Assembly (NCBI GenBank): GCA_037367405.1
Contig: JAZKJV010000687.1
Span: forward strand, 186,001 to 250,000
Reading direction: 5' to 3'
Length of the DNA stretch: 64,000 bases
Source: Ottelia alismoides
Taxonomy: Eukaryota > Streptophyta > Magnoliopsida > Alismatales > Hydrocharitaceae
Made by a program: the position numbers and the translations under genes. Position 1 is the first letter of the stretch; each line of letters starts with the position of its first letter. Of this stretch, positions 1-11,105 are shown piece after piece. The notes under the pieces were generated by a model that saw nothing but the letters and a program-made list of their open reading frames with translations, had not been told where the DNA came from and searched no databases.

Positions 1-222
1 AATCTAAGTATAGAAGAAGGGACAAAAAATGAGGCGGACGAGGACGTGGAATTTGAATGAAGAGGGTATATTGTACTGGGCCTCGGTCCCCTTATACTTA
101 GGCTTTCGTCAGCTTAAGTATGGAAGGAGAAAGATGGGGATGGGGGCATAAGTGGATGAAGAGAGTGGAATATATATAGATGGCATCGATCCTATCTATA
201 CATAGGCTCTGACCTAAGTAAA
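1..222 (-). repeat. Degenerate hairpin/PPT-like repeats of element I
   Basis: Two imperfect stem-loops lie at 94-121 and 198-220, and a third right arm is cut by the window start (CTAAGTATAG at 4-13). On the minus strand each resembles the units of the intact element at 55871-56500: a TATACTTAGG-type arm, a loop of about 8 bases, and the complementary arm followed by a purine run. Each stem carries about one mismatch, as expected in an old copy. Spacing of roughly 100 bases also matches the intact array. Confidence 0.6.
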
Positions 223-299
223 GGAAGAAGATGTACAAGGAATCGATGGGGTCCAAAGGGAGGGAAGGCTGTCGATGATTAAGGAGGTTTTCAACAGAT

Positions 300-2043
300 C
301 TTTTTGTGATCTTGTGGTGGGAGATCATAATGATTAAAAGAAGATGAAGTAGATGAGACCTAGCTATCATCAGTGTTATCCTTGGAATAATCATGTTGGA
401 GAGTGTTTTTCTAGGAACAAGATGACACATATGAATCAGATGATTCCCAGCCATCGTCGAAGTTATCCTTAGACGAAGAATACTTTAAGGTCGAGGTACT
501 CTAAATATTCTTAATTTTAAGCTGCTTTATCAAGATGTGTTGTCTTGTGGTCAATTGCCTCATCCTCGGATGATGAATATTCTGATAGCACCAGTCTTAG
601 TATGGTTGTAAGAGATTATTCTGGTGTATTTAATGAGAACATGAGAGTCAGCTCTCAAGGAATAGTAGTGAGGGTGCAAGAGTCGTCCAACGGGAGTCGA
701 TATTCGGCTTCTTGATTAGATAGGGCGTCATCGCCGTCGAACTGAGCTCACTCATAAAGATCACCTTATCCGGACCTAATGAAGAATTATCATAAGATTC
801 GTCTTCTGATGTGTCGAAGGTGACTTTCTTAATCGGTTTACCAGATAACTGACAAGATGAAGGAGTAGTCTGAATGAGCATTTTGGTCCATGTTGTATAT
901 GAAGGTGGGGGTCCTGTGAGTAAGGTGCTGACACCGGGTCTTCAGATGAATAACCACTGAAACATTCCTCCCTAGTCAGCAGACGTCTTCATATTTGTTC
1001 TCAATTGAATTGATGTTTATGCATTCCTGTGTCAGATCGATTTGATCAAGGAGGTTAGAGAAGGACTTGTCTGACTCAGGGTAAGCCCATGCTCGAGTTT
1101 CCTCATCATAATCACCCTAGATATGGTAAAGATCATGTATCAGATGTTCTTCCGTAGGATTTGTCATAATAGTGGTTGAGGTCAAAGTAATGAGGAAAGG
1201 GAGGATGGGATGAGTCTCCTAAACCAATGGTCTACTCAACAACTGTTATCTCAGTTGTAGCAGTAGATAGGGCTCTTCTACTACTTGATGGTCACGACTG
1301 TTAATGTCTTTGTGGGTTACCTTGGAACATCTTGTTTCCTTAAAGATTGTATGCGATCGAAGTGCTCCCAATGCCATGAAATTGATTTCCTCGAGTCTCG
1401 CATTTAATAGTTACCTTAGCCAAGGCTAAGAACGGCTTTCCGAGAATGATTGGAAAACTGGATGAATTCTCCTTGATGCTCTATGTCAATGATCGTGAAG
1501 TCCACGTTGAGCGGAGCACCTTGGAATGTAATGATGACTGAAATTGTTCCTCCTAACCATTTTATAGATCTATCAGCCATCTGAATGATCTCTCTTGATA
1601 TCATGATTGTTCTAAGTTGAGCTTGTTAAACACAAAGGTCAGGAGGATGCTGATTGGTGAGTCATCATCGATTCAACCATTGGGTGAATGTTGTGTCTTT
1701 GATTCCATAGTCAAATCGAGGCAACTGCTTTACTTTGCGGCTCTTGGTCTTTCTTCTCATCATCAAAGAGGTGGTCATTGACAAAATATGTCTTTCGATC
1801 TTTGTTCTCTTCCTACCCGACTTTTTCAGTAAATTTATTCTTTACAAATATTTCTAGATAGGGGGAAGTGTTCAATGGCCTATTTTAAGGGAAATTCAAA
1901 AAATCAATCTTTCATCCAATGCTTCCCTCAGAGTAGGATCCAAAATTCTTCAAATCCTCTACACTTTCATTTTTATGGATTTTCTATTTTTTTTTCATTT
2001 TTTTGGGTTTTTTGAATTTTTCGATTTTTTCGATCTTTTCATT
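300..2043 (-). pseudogene. Broken Gag-like/retropepsin reading frame of element I (C-terminal part)
   Basis: On the minus strand, 1990-2043 encodes a lysine-rich stretch like the KIQKNEKILKTQK segment of the intact 643-aa ORF at 53852-55783. At 1416-1604 there is the retropepsin segment (MADRSIKWLGGTI, then FQGAPLNVDFTIID), which aligns with FADGSIKRPKGIL and NVDFVVLPME of the intact protein. Downstream, 480-881 holds an acidic Ser/Asp-rich tail, again like the intact C-terminus. Stops and frameshifts interrupt the frame throughout. It is no longer able to make a protein. The N-terminal part lies beyond the solo LTR at 6217-6720. Confidence 0.65.
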
Positions 2044-2048
2044 GTGGT

Positions 2049-5000
2049 TGATGACTGAGATTTATCGTCGGTCGTGAATTCCACACAAGGCGGGAACACA
2101 GTCGTTGAGGTGACTAACAAAAATCCCGATCAATCAACAATTAACCCACAATATGAATAAAGTAATTAAATCTCAAAAATGTGAAGTTAAAATTTATTAT
2201 AACTCTACATGTAAATGTGTATAGTGTACAAGCATGTGTAGAGGTCGAACACTGGGAGCAAACGGTTGGGGGCAAAAAATGCGCACAAAATTATTCAATT
2301 CTTTTCTTGTCCATGTTATTGTTTTTGTGGGTTTTTTGATTATATTATATATATATATATTTATTTATATTTATATTTTTTATTTAATTTTTAATATTAC
2401 GATTTTTATATTTTCTTTTTATATTTTTATCTTTTATATTTTCTTTTTTTATAAAAACAATGTAGCCTATATAAGGCTTTATTTACATAATACATAGAAA
2501 TATATTTATAACTATTATTAATATAGATAAATTTCATAAAAAAATTATTTTTATCTTTTAATATTTTTCTAATGTTTATATTTTTCCAGAATTGTTTTCT
2601 AATTTTTATGTATTTTTTAAAGTAAAAAATTTCCCACAAATATGGGGTTAATAAATAATCTGAGATTAATTTGGGTTTTAAAAATAATAATTAAGTCCCA
2701 AAATTACCAACTTTATTTTAATATATAATTAATAGTATTAAGATAATTATAAAATAGAAAAACCTATTTTGGTATTTTGAGGAATTTTTATATTTTTTGT
2801 TGGATTTTAGGGCTTTCTGATTTTTTAATTTTCTTTATCTTATTTTTAGGTTTTTTTGTTTTCTGAACTCAATAAATATTAAAATATACTACATATAAAT
2901 GTTTTGGATTTTTTCATTAATTTTTTATATTTATTTGGTCTTTTATAATTTAAAAGGGTAAAAATGTGCTCTATTTCATTTTTAATAAATAGGTTAAATG
3001 TAAAAAATGTCAATTAAAAATATGCCCGTGAATATAACAAGGCATGAAGCCTTTATCCCTACTTTGTGGATTTTTAAGAGCACAATAGTTATTTCCATTA
3101 AATAGATAAAGAATGCAAAAATGCATGTCCTAGCAAGAGCATAGTGCAAATAAAGTAGACAACAAGGGCCACAGTGCAAATATACCTTAATAAAAACAAT
3201 ATTTATTTAATTTTCATATTATTTTACAGTATACAAAATTTTCCAGGAGCCTCTATACAAAAATTACAACCCTTACGTGGGACTGCACGTGAGGCTGGGA
3301 AGGACCCAAATGATAATACCAAAACATGTAGGAAGCCCTATGCAAAATTCCCAATTATTTAACACTTTATATTTTATTTACAAAACTATATAATAAATAT
3401 ACAAAAAATTAGCGAGGCGAGATATGAAATTTACCCCAAAACATAGGCGCGATCGGACGACAATTCTTTCTTCACTTGACCACTCGTCCACTCCTCACGC
3501 AACGATGACGGTTCGTGATCTGACGGTGATGATTAGATCTCACGACTGAGATCTACGGTGAAGGGACGACTCAATCGGACAACGCTGGTGTGATCTGGGG
3601 CTCCTCCCCTAGATCTGATGGTTGATGCTGTCATCCAAGAATAGGGAAGAAAAGTGAGGTTCCCCTGCTTCGATCGTTGATTCCTCCACATCCAAACGGG
3701 CTTTGGCGATGGTGAAGGGCTCTACACGTCCGAGGTGGTGTCCCACAGTTGCTGATGTGCACAGGGAAGGTCAAGGATCCCATGTGTAGGTCTGGTGAGC
3801 TCGGATAAGAAGGGGGTCTTGGGAACCTTGAAGTAAAAACAATTTGAGCCCAGGAGGGCTCCTTTGAGCATGTGACCTAGACAGAGAGAGCAATTGGCTT
3901 GAGGGGTTTCTCCTCGACCAAAAATGAAGTTGTGAGAGTGAAGGATGAGTGGGCGACGAGGTCTTCGGTGAGGTGGCAGTGCGAGACCTCGATTCGTAGA
4001 ACCAAGAATGTTCTGGTTGGTCAAAGGTGGCTTGGAGGTGGAGAACGTGATGGGGAAGTGAAATGGAGCTCAAGAGAACAAGGGGAAGCATGGGTGGAAT
4101 CGTTCACTGGAGCAGAGCTCCAGCGAACTACGAATTAACCTTATTAACCTAACTAATTGCGTTAATGGCTAAACTAAATGCATAATAAAACGCTGGAATG
4201 AAAGCCTAACTAAAAATAGTAAAATGCACAGCTCGTACCTGGTTGGACGCCAGGGAGCAGAGGTCACCGACGACGGCGGCCTTGGGCGCACCTCCTCCTC
4301 CGCGAGCTCCCATCCATCTCAAGGGACCTCCATTTGTCAGCCTGGATGCACACTAGGCCGAATGGTGGAATTCTAGGGCTTGAAGATGGCCAAATTGAAA
4401 CATGGAGGAGGAGGTTGATTATTTATAGACAATATGGAACACCCCTATTGACTGGCCGTTAGAAAAGAACTAAAGCTACATACATTGGATTCAAGGCATG
4501 GGTGTTATCATGGACTATTGGGGAACATTTCTTGTGAAGGAAGCAAGCGTGAAGATGGATGGAACACCCAGGAAAAATGGGAGAAAACACGGTCTTTGAC
4601 AGATTTGACGGGCTACAGAGTGAGTTGTTTTATAAAGCAAGTAAGCACCCTTATTTTAGCGACCGTTCGGAAAGAAATCAAGTTATGTATGAAGGATACA
4701 AGGGTTGGGCGTGTATGATGGTTGTTTGGGAGTAATTTTGTGAAGGGATCAATGTTATTTGAGCGATGGATCAGCTGGGAAAAATGGGAGAAAATGTAGG
4801 CATTGACAGATTGGACGGGCTGCTGAGGCTGGAGGGTGAGTTGACCAGAGCTCAATAGAGGGAAGCCCTTCCATTGGTCCATGTAGGCTCAGTACAGGAC
4901 AAAACAGCGGGGTTATTAAAGAATAATTATTTAAAAATAATAAATGATTTTATTAATTTTTAGATATAAAATAAAAAAATGTTTATTATTTTATTTAGTA

Positions 5001-6211
5001 TTTTGTTACGATTTTTATTTATTTTTTAGTGTACTTTATTAAAAGTTTATTTTTAATGGCTTATTTATAGGTATATTTACATGTATTTTGTACATTTTTA
5101 TTTTGATTTTGTATATATTTTTATTATTTTTTATATTATTTTATATATCTATAACTTATTTTATGAGTATAAACATATTTTTAATTTGATTTTTATGATG
5201 TTATTTGTATACTTTAATAAATAGATATGTATATTATGTAGGTATATTTATAGGTATTTTACTTATGTTTTATTTATACTATTTATATTTTATATATTTT
5301 ATTGAGTTTTATTTTAGTTTTATATTTTTAATAGAAGACTTATATTTTTACAATATTAGGACAATATACAAGAATTAAAGAATTAAAAGAATATATGCCC
5401 TTTTATTTATATACATAGGTATTTTGCCTGTATAATTAGATAGACTTATTTATTTTTTATTTATTTTATTTTATTCTAATTTTAATATGCACATGTGTTA
5501 TATATAATATTTGCAAAAATTATAAAAAATATGAATTTGTAAAAAATAATGAATAATGAAGAAATTGAATATTTTAATCGATATTATGTACAATATGGGC
5601 CCAAAACCCTAACTTCTACCTAGTAACTCCAAAAATATAAAACCACTACCATTAAATAATTCGTAAAAGTTATATACAATTAGAGGTGATTTTTTCTATG
5701 TTTTGAGTTTTTATTGAAAAGATGTGGGTCTGTGAAGTTCGGTTTTTGGCTTTTTATTTTGTGTATAAAATGAACAATATATATTATTTTGGCACAAAAC
5801 TCAATTTTATATTTTTATTTACATTATTATTTACAATTTTTTATGTACAAAGTTTCTTTATTTGACAATAAATAATAAAGAATACAATAGGTGTCAAAAA
5901 GACATGTTTAATGAATAAATAAATGAGGTATTATTGTATTTTTGGCCATTATCTCCCCCTACTTTATTCCTTGTCGACCAACTCCATTCTGGACTTGGTC
6001 TCGTGGTTAGGGTCATAAATATTTTCAATATTTTATTCCTTTTTCTTTTCTTCTCTTTATTCTATAATTTTATCATTAAAAAACTTATTTTTATGTACAA
6101 TAAATACAATAAATAATGTATGTATATGTGCAAATTAATGCTATTTACATGCAATAGCTAGGGTTTAAGGTCAAAATGATAGAATAAAGGTGATGAAATG
6201 GAGATTCATCA
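2049..6211 (-). mobile_element. Solo LTR of the Athila-type family with perfect TSD
   Basis: A 4,163-bp LTR in minus orientation. Its 5' terminus (right edge) reads TGATGAATCTCCATTTCATC on the minus strand, matching the start of every family LTR here. Its left edge begins TGATGACTGAG and is followed by sequence homologous to the last 200 bases of the intact LTR, including the motif around CACACAAGGCGGGA. The 5 bases on both sides are identical, GTGGT (2044-2048 and 6212-6216). There is no PBS, PPT or internal sequence next to it, so it is the product of insertion followed by LTR-LTR recombination. Inside are AT-rich flanks and a GC-richer core (about 3420-4890). Short ORFs in it are not conserved and not called. 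Confidence 0.88.
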
Positions 6212-6216
6212 GTGGT

Positions 6217-6720
6217 GTGTAGATGTGATGCTTTCCACAATAAAGGAGGAGCTTAGATATGCAGGATCAGAGTCATCTTGGAGATTCATCCCTAAGATCC
6301 AGTCTGGATGCGTATCTGTGAAGTGTTGATCTGTCCCAACATTAAGATGAGGAGAGAATGAAGATTGTTGGGTTTGGTGTTTCTGTCAGTCATTTGTCTC
6401 AATAGTAGATTTCTCTTCAAATGGTTCATGATTTCTAGCGAGAGAATTTGAAGGAGTGTTGAATTTGATCGGATGATCCAAGTAAAATGGATTGGAATTA
6501 ATAGTGTGGATTGGATTCATCCGTGGGTGAGAGTCTCCCGCGAATGTTGGAGGATGCTAGGTGTAGAAGAGGGTTTACATGATTTGGTCCATAATCTAAA
6601 AGAAATAATCGGGAGGGTACATAGACCAATGTCTCATTAATTTCAAATAAGGTGGATGAGCTGACGTAATGGATCTTGGTTGAAAATGTTCAAGCGCACG
6701 GGTTACACAACAGAAGAAAC
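6217..6720 (-). pseudogene. N-terminal part of the element I Gag-like reading frame
   Basis: Separated from the rest of the frame by the solo LTR. On the minus strand it gives a mostly open stretch rich in Pro, Ser, Asn and Asp with short tracts such as NPFYLDHP and NLQDDSDPAYL, reminiscent of the Pro/Tyr-rich N-terminus of the intact ORF at 53852. No zinc knuckle or classic Retrotrans_gag signature is visible. At least one in-frame stop is present. The exact start codon cannot be fixed. Confidence 0.5.
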
Positions 6721-8193
6721 CCTCATTTTTTAAAATCAGGGAGAGTGATGGAACTAGTTTGTAGTTTTTGACATTCTAACTCAGTTCATGCACACCAATG
6801 CAAGCACAATAAACCCCAGGTTCACCAACTCACACAGTGGAAGACGCAAGAGTTCGACAAATTATCTTTTTAGTTTTAATTGGTGATAAAATCAATCTTG
6901 GAAAAGAATTAGTGAGTTGATAGGTGCCGGAAATTTTCTTAAAGATTGGTCTGAATTCTCACAACTAGTTGCACTACTTTCAGCTAGTGTGGGATGTAAG
7001 TACGGACTAAAAAACAACTACCCATTACTTAAGGACGGAGCCTTACGTAGTGTCCTTTAAACCAACCACTCTTCTAAGAAAAGACAGACTGTAAACGGTT
7101 ACCCGTGTTTCCTCACTTAGAAGTAGCTAATCGTTTTATAGAATCAATAGTCTGAATGAAAATTCTGAAGCTTGGCTTTATCCTTAAGTGTCGTCTCTCT
7201 CTCACTCGGACAGATAAATTAATCCACGGACGGGTGTTGTTCTCCCGCAAAATTCTCAATTTTATAGTTTATTTTAGTCTGGCCTTGTTTAGCAATCCTA
7301 ATTTTAATTAGATGATCACTGAAAAATTAGGTGAGCACAAATCCACATCTACTATCTAGTCCCAATTTCCTTTTAATTTTTAAGTGACTAAACAAGAGGG
7401 AGAACTTAAAGAAAAGTCGATGCACGTGGAAAATAATGATTTATGCTCAGTTAGAAGACTTGCAGTGATTCTTCGCAATCTTCATGGGGGATGCAATATA
7501 AGAATTGAGAATTATTCTAGATGGAATGCAATATGACAAAACCATACCTAGCAGAAAGTTCTATTAGCCATGAAGAATTAAGTTAAAATTTTGACTAAGT
7601 TGAACGATCTAATGTGTGTCTCAATTAAAGTGAAGTGTGGTACTAGGTTCTACGAGCACAGAAAATAATCCTAGTAGCTCTCAAAGCCGTAAGTGCAGGT
7701 CTAATATACGAACCACTCAAGTCGGGCCCCAACCTCAGTGGAGAGTGAAACATACCACGACACACCACAGAAAAAGTTTAGGTCTTGTTACACACGCGAG
7801 AGTCCAAACAGACACAGCTGTAAATGAACAATTAATTACAAATAATTAAAATTGCAGAAAATAAATCCTAGACTCTATGCTCTCTCACAACTTGACTTGA
7901 TCTTAATTTTAGTGCGGCTTTTTGGTCGGTGAAGATGCATCGGTTTTGTGAAAACCTCTTCATGTACGTCAGGTACCTCACATGAAAAGTAAGAGAGAGA
8001 GAGTGTCGGAGGGTGACACGAAAATAGTAAAAAATAAAAGATAGAAAATAAATACTGAAAATAAAATAAAATAAATGCAGAAAAGAAAATAAAAAATGGA
8101 AAATGTACATTGATGAGGCTCGAGGGTCAGACTACTTGAAGGTATGGAAAACCTAATACTAATTTTCTAGACAAAAAACCTAAACAATTTTCC
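6721..8193 (-). other. 5' leader of element I, no coding content seen
   Basis: About 1.5 kb between the degraded reading frame and the PBS, similar in length to the 1.36-kb leader of the intact element (52490-53851). Small ORFs at 7637-7849 and 7868-8110 have no recognisable features and no counterpart in the intact leader, so they are not called as genes. Confidence 0.5.
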
Positions 8194-8211
8194 TCCCCGA
8201 TAACGACGCCA
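8194..8211 (-). other. Decayed tRNA-Asp-type primer binding site of element I
   Basis: On the minus strand this reads TGGCGTCGTTATCGGGGA, which differs from the intact PBS TGGCGCCGTTGCCGGGGA (52472-52489) at three places, all transition-type changes. It sits 2 bases from the LTR terminus TGACGAG, the same spacing as in the intact element. It marks the 5' LTR side of a minus-strand element. Confidence 0.75.
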
Positions 8212-8926
8212 TCTGACGAGTCTGAGAGTTACCATCTTTTATTGATGTGATTTAAGCTTTTAAAATAATGTATTTGTTATTTTGTTGTAGGCGACTAATC
8301 GGAATCAATCAAGAAAATAATCACTTTAGTTATTTAGTCTAATCAATCGAAGCTGTCTTATGTTTATTTAGCTTGGGAAAGTCATAGGGTAAAACTCGAG
8401 GAGGCAAATGAACAAGCTAGATTAATATCTATCAAAGTTTGTACACAATTTTCAAGGCATGAAATTTTTTGTATTTTTAATGCAATTTTTAAATGCAAAT
8501 GTGACCAATTTTGCGGACTAGAAAAAAAATATTATTGATAAAATGATGTGCAAAAATTACAAAACTTGGCCAAGATGTTAATTAGGGTGAAATAAATGCA
8601 CTGTATTTTTTTAGAATTTTCTGATGCAATACGAATATTTAATGAATTAATGAATTCAAACAAGGTGAATCAAAATAATTAATTATAACAAATATTAAAT
8701 CTCTTTATTTTCAGAAAATAAAATTATCCAAGATAGATCAATAAATAATATCCTAGAAAATCCTAAATCCTAAAAATGTGAGATTTAACACCTATTAAAA
8801 TTTAACTATTGAAATCCACAAAATAGTTCTTTATCGAGCAAATGATGCATGCAAATGCAATTCTTTTTGGGCATGATGTAAATAACAATTAATTCTACTT
8901 TCTATAAATTTTGGCTGGTTTTGAGC

Positions 8927-11105
8927 TACAACAACAACAACAACAACAACAAAGCCTTTTCCCACAATTAAGTAGGGTCGGCTACATGGATTCTTCGCCT
9001 CCATTCAGATCTATCTTGAGTCAATCCCGGGATTATGTCCACAAAACTAAGATCCCTTCGTATGGTCTCTTTCCAACACTTCTTGGGCCGTCCTCGCCCT
9101 CTCTTAGCCGGCTCAACATCCCAACACTCGCATCTCCTAACTGGTGCATCAGCTGATCTTCCTTGCCAATGTCCAAACCATCTTAAGCAATTTTCTCACA
9201 TCTTATCCTCGATCGGAGCTACACCAATTTTCTTTGTGATTACATCATTCCGAATCCGATCTTTACGTGTGTGTCCACACATCCACCTTAACATTTTCAT
9301 TTCTGCTACATTCATTCTTTGCACATGTTTATGGTTCACAGGCCAACATTCGGATCCATAAAGCATAGCAGGTCTCATGGCTGCTTTGTAAAACTTTCCT
9401 TTAATTTTTAAAAGAATTTTCTTATCACAGAGAACTGCAGAGGCTCCTCTCCACTTTAGCCAGCCGGCATTTATTCTATTAGTAACATCTCCATCAATTT
9501 CCCCATCATGTTGCAGAATAGATCCCATATATCTAAAGGAATCTCTCCTCTGAATGTTATCGTCATCGATGTTCACCTCGAATCCTTGACCATTGCTTCC
9601 ATCAAAGGTGCACTCCATATATTCCATCTTAGCCCTACTTATACGGAATCCTTTAGTCTCCAACTCATGTCTCCATACCTCAAGCTTCTCATTTACTCCA
9701 TCTCTAGTCTCGTCAATTAACACAATATCATCAGCAAATAACATACACCAAGGTAACTCATCCTGAATGTGACTTGTCAACTCGTCCATAATCAAAGTAA
9801 AAAGAAATGGATTCAAAGCAGAACCTTGATGTAAACAAATGTTGATGTCAAAATATCCAGTCTTCCCAGACGAGGTCCTTACACAAGATAAAGCCCTATC
9901 ATACATGTCCTTTATGAGGTTAATGTATAGGACAGGTACTTGTCTCTTCTCCAACACTCTCCACAATATCTCTCGTGGGACAGAATCATAAGCCTTCTCC
10001 AAATCAATAAAGATCATGTGGAGGTTCTTCCTTTTAGCTCTATAAATCTCCATTGTTCTCCTCAACAAATGGATGGCTTCAATCGTTGAGCGACCTGGCA
10101 TGAATCCGAATTGGTTTTCTTTTACGTTGGAAACTTGCCTCAACCTTCTTTCGATCACACGTTCCCAAATTTTCATAGTGTGACTCATCATCTTGATACC
10201 TCTATAATTTGAACAATTTTGAATGTCTCCTTTATTCTTATAAAGAGGCACCACGATACTCCTCCTCCAATCTTCAGGCATTTTCTTGCTTCGCCAAATA
10301 ACATTAAATAGATTCGTAAGCCAAGCCAAACCACGCTCACCTAAAACTCTCCATACTTCTACAGGGATGTCATCCGGTCCTACACCTTTCCCAGTATCAT
10401 AACCTTCAAAGCCTCCTCTACTTCCTTTCTATGTATCAGTCTATAGCTTGCACGATTCAAGTAACTTTCACTACAAGCTAGATCACCCAAAGTGATCTCT
10501 CTATTTCCTTCCCCAATGAAAAGTTTATGAAAGTACTGCTCCAACCTAGTCTTTATATCCTTCTGAGTAACAAGCACGTGACCTTCCTCGTCCTTAATGC
10601 ATCTTACTTGAGAAAGGTCTTTGGTCTTTCTTTCCCTTATTTTGGCCAACCTGAATATATCCTTCTATCCCTCCTTAGAGTCAAGATTTTTATACAAAAC
10701 ATCATAAGCTTTTGACTTAGCTTCGCTTACGGCCTTCTTTGCTTCCTTCTTCGCTATTTTGTAGTTTGTGACAGTTTCCTCTGTTTTATCCTTAGACATA
10801 GCTTTAAAGCAAGCTCTTTTTATTTTTAGCTTCTCTTGCACCCCTTCACTCCACCACCAAGCCTCCTTTTGACCTGGAGCTCCTCCTTTTGACTCGCCTA
10901 GCATCTCTTTGGCTACCTTTTGGATACAAGATGCTACTGCCTCCCACATCTCATTTGCACTACCGCTACAATCCCACGATAAGTCTTCTAAAACCTTCTC
11001 CCTGAAGCTCGCTTGCTTCAGTAGAAGATTCCACCATCTAGTTCTAGTTATCTTAGAAACCCTCCTTTTCTTTACCAGCCCTTTCATTTGTACATCCAAA
11101 ATAAT
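8927..11105 (-). mobile_element. RTE-type non-LTR retrotransposon (LINE), 5' truncated
   Basis: Minus-strand LINE about 2.2 kb long. Its 3' end carries the (TTG)n tail characteristic of plant RTE elements (8928-8950, seen as CAA repeats on the + strand), preceded by the conserved RTE terminal region around TAGCCGACCCTACTTA. It lies inside the 5' LTR of element I, so it inserted later. The 5' end near 11105 lacks an endonuclease domain, a normal result of incomplete reverse transcription. I could not identify a target duplication. Confidence 0.85.
8945..11099 (-). pseudogene. RTE LINE ORF2 remnant: linker, reverse transcriptase, C-terminal region
   Basis: From N to C: a post-endonuclease linker (10665-11099), the RT N-terminal region (10380-10649), and the main RT (9196-10329) with the motifs NYRGIKMMS, GFMPGRST, FIDLEKAYDSV, QGSALNP and the catalytic CMLFADDIVLID. 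The C-terminal stretch ([15 protein letters not shown], IHVADPT) follows at 8960-9190. Defects: an in-frame TAG near 10663, a 1-base frameshift near 10378, and a TGA near 9194. Most look like C-to-T decay. The endonuclease is missing. The enzyme would reverse-transcribe LINE RNA at a nicked target, but this copy is dead. Confidence 0.85.

Noticed and set aside
8928..8950. CAA trinucleotide array as an independent microsatellite
   Set aside because: It is the 3' tail of the RTE LINE on the minus strand.
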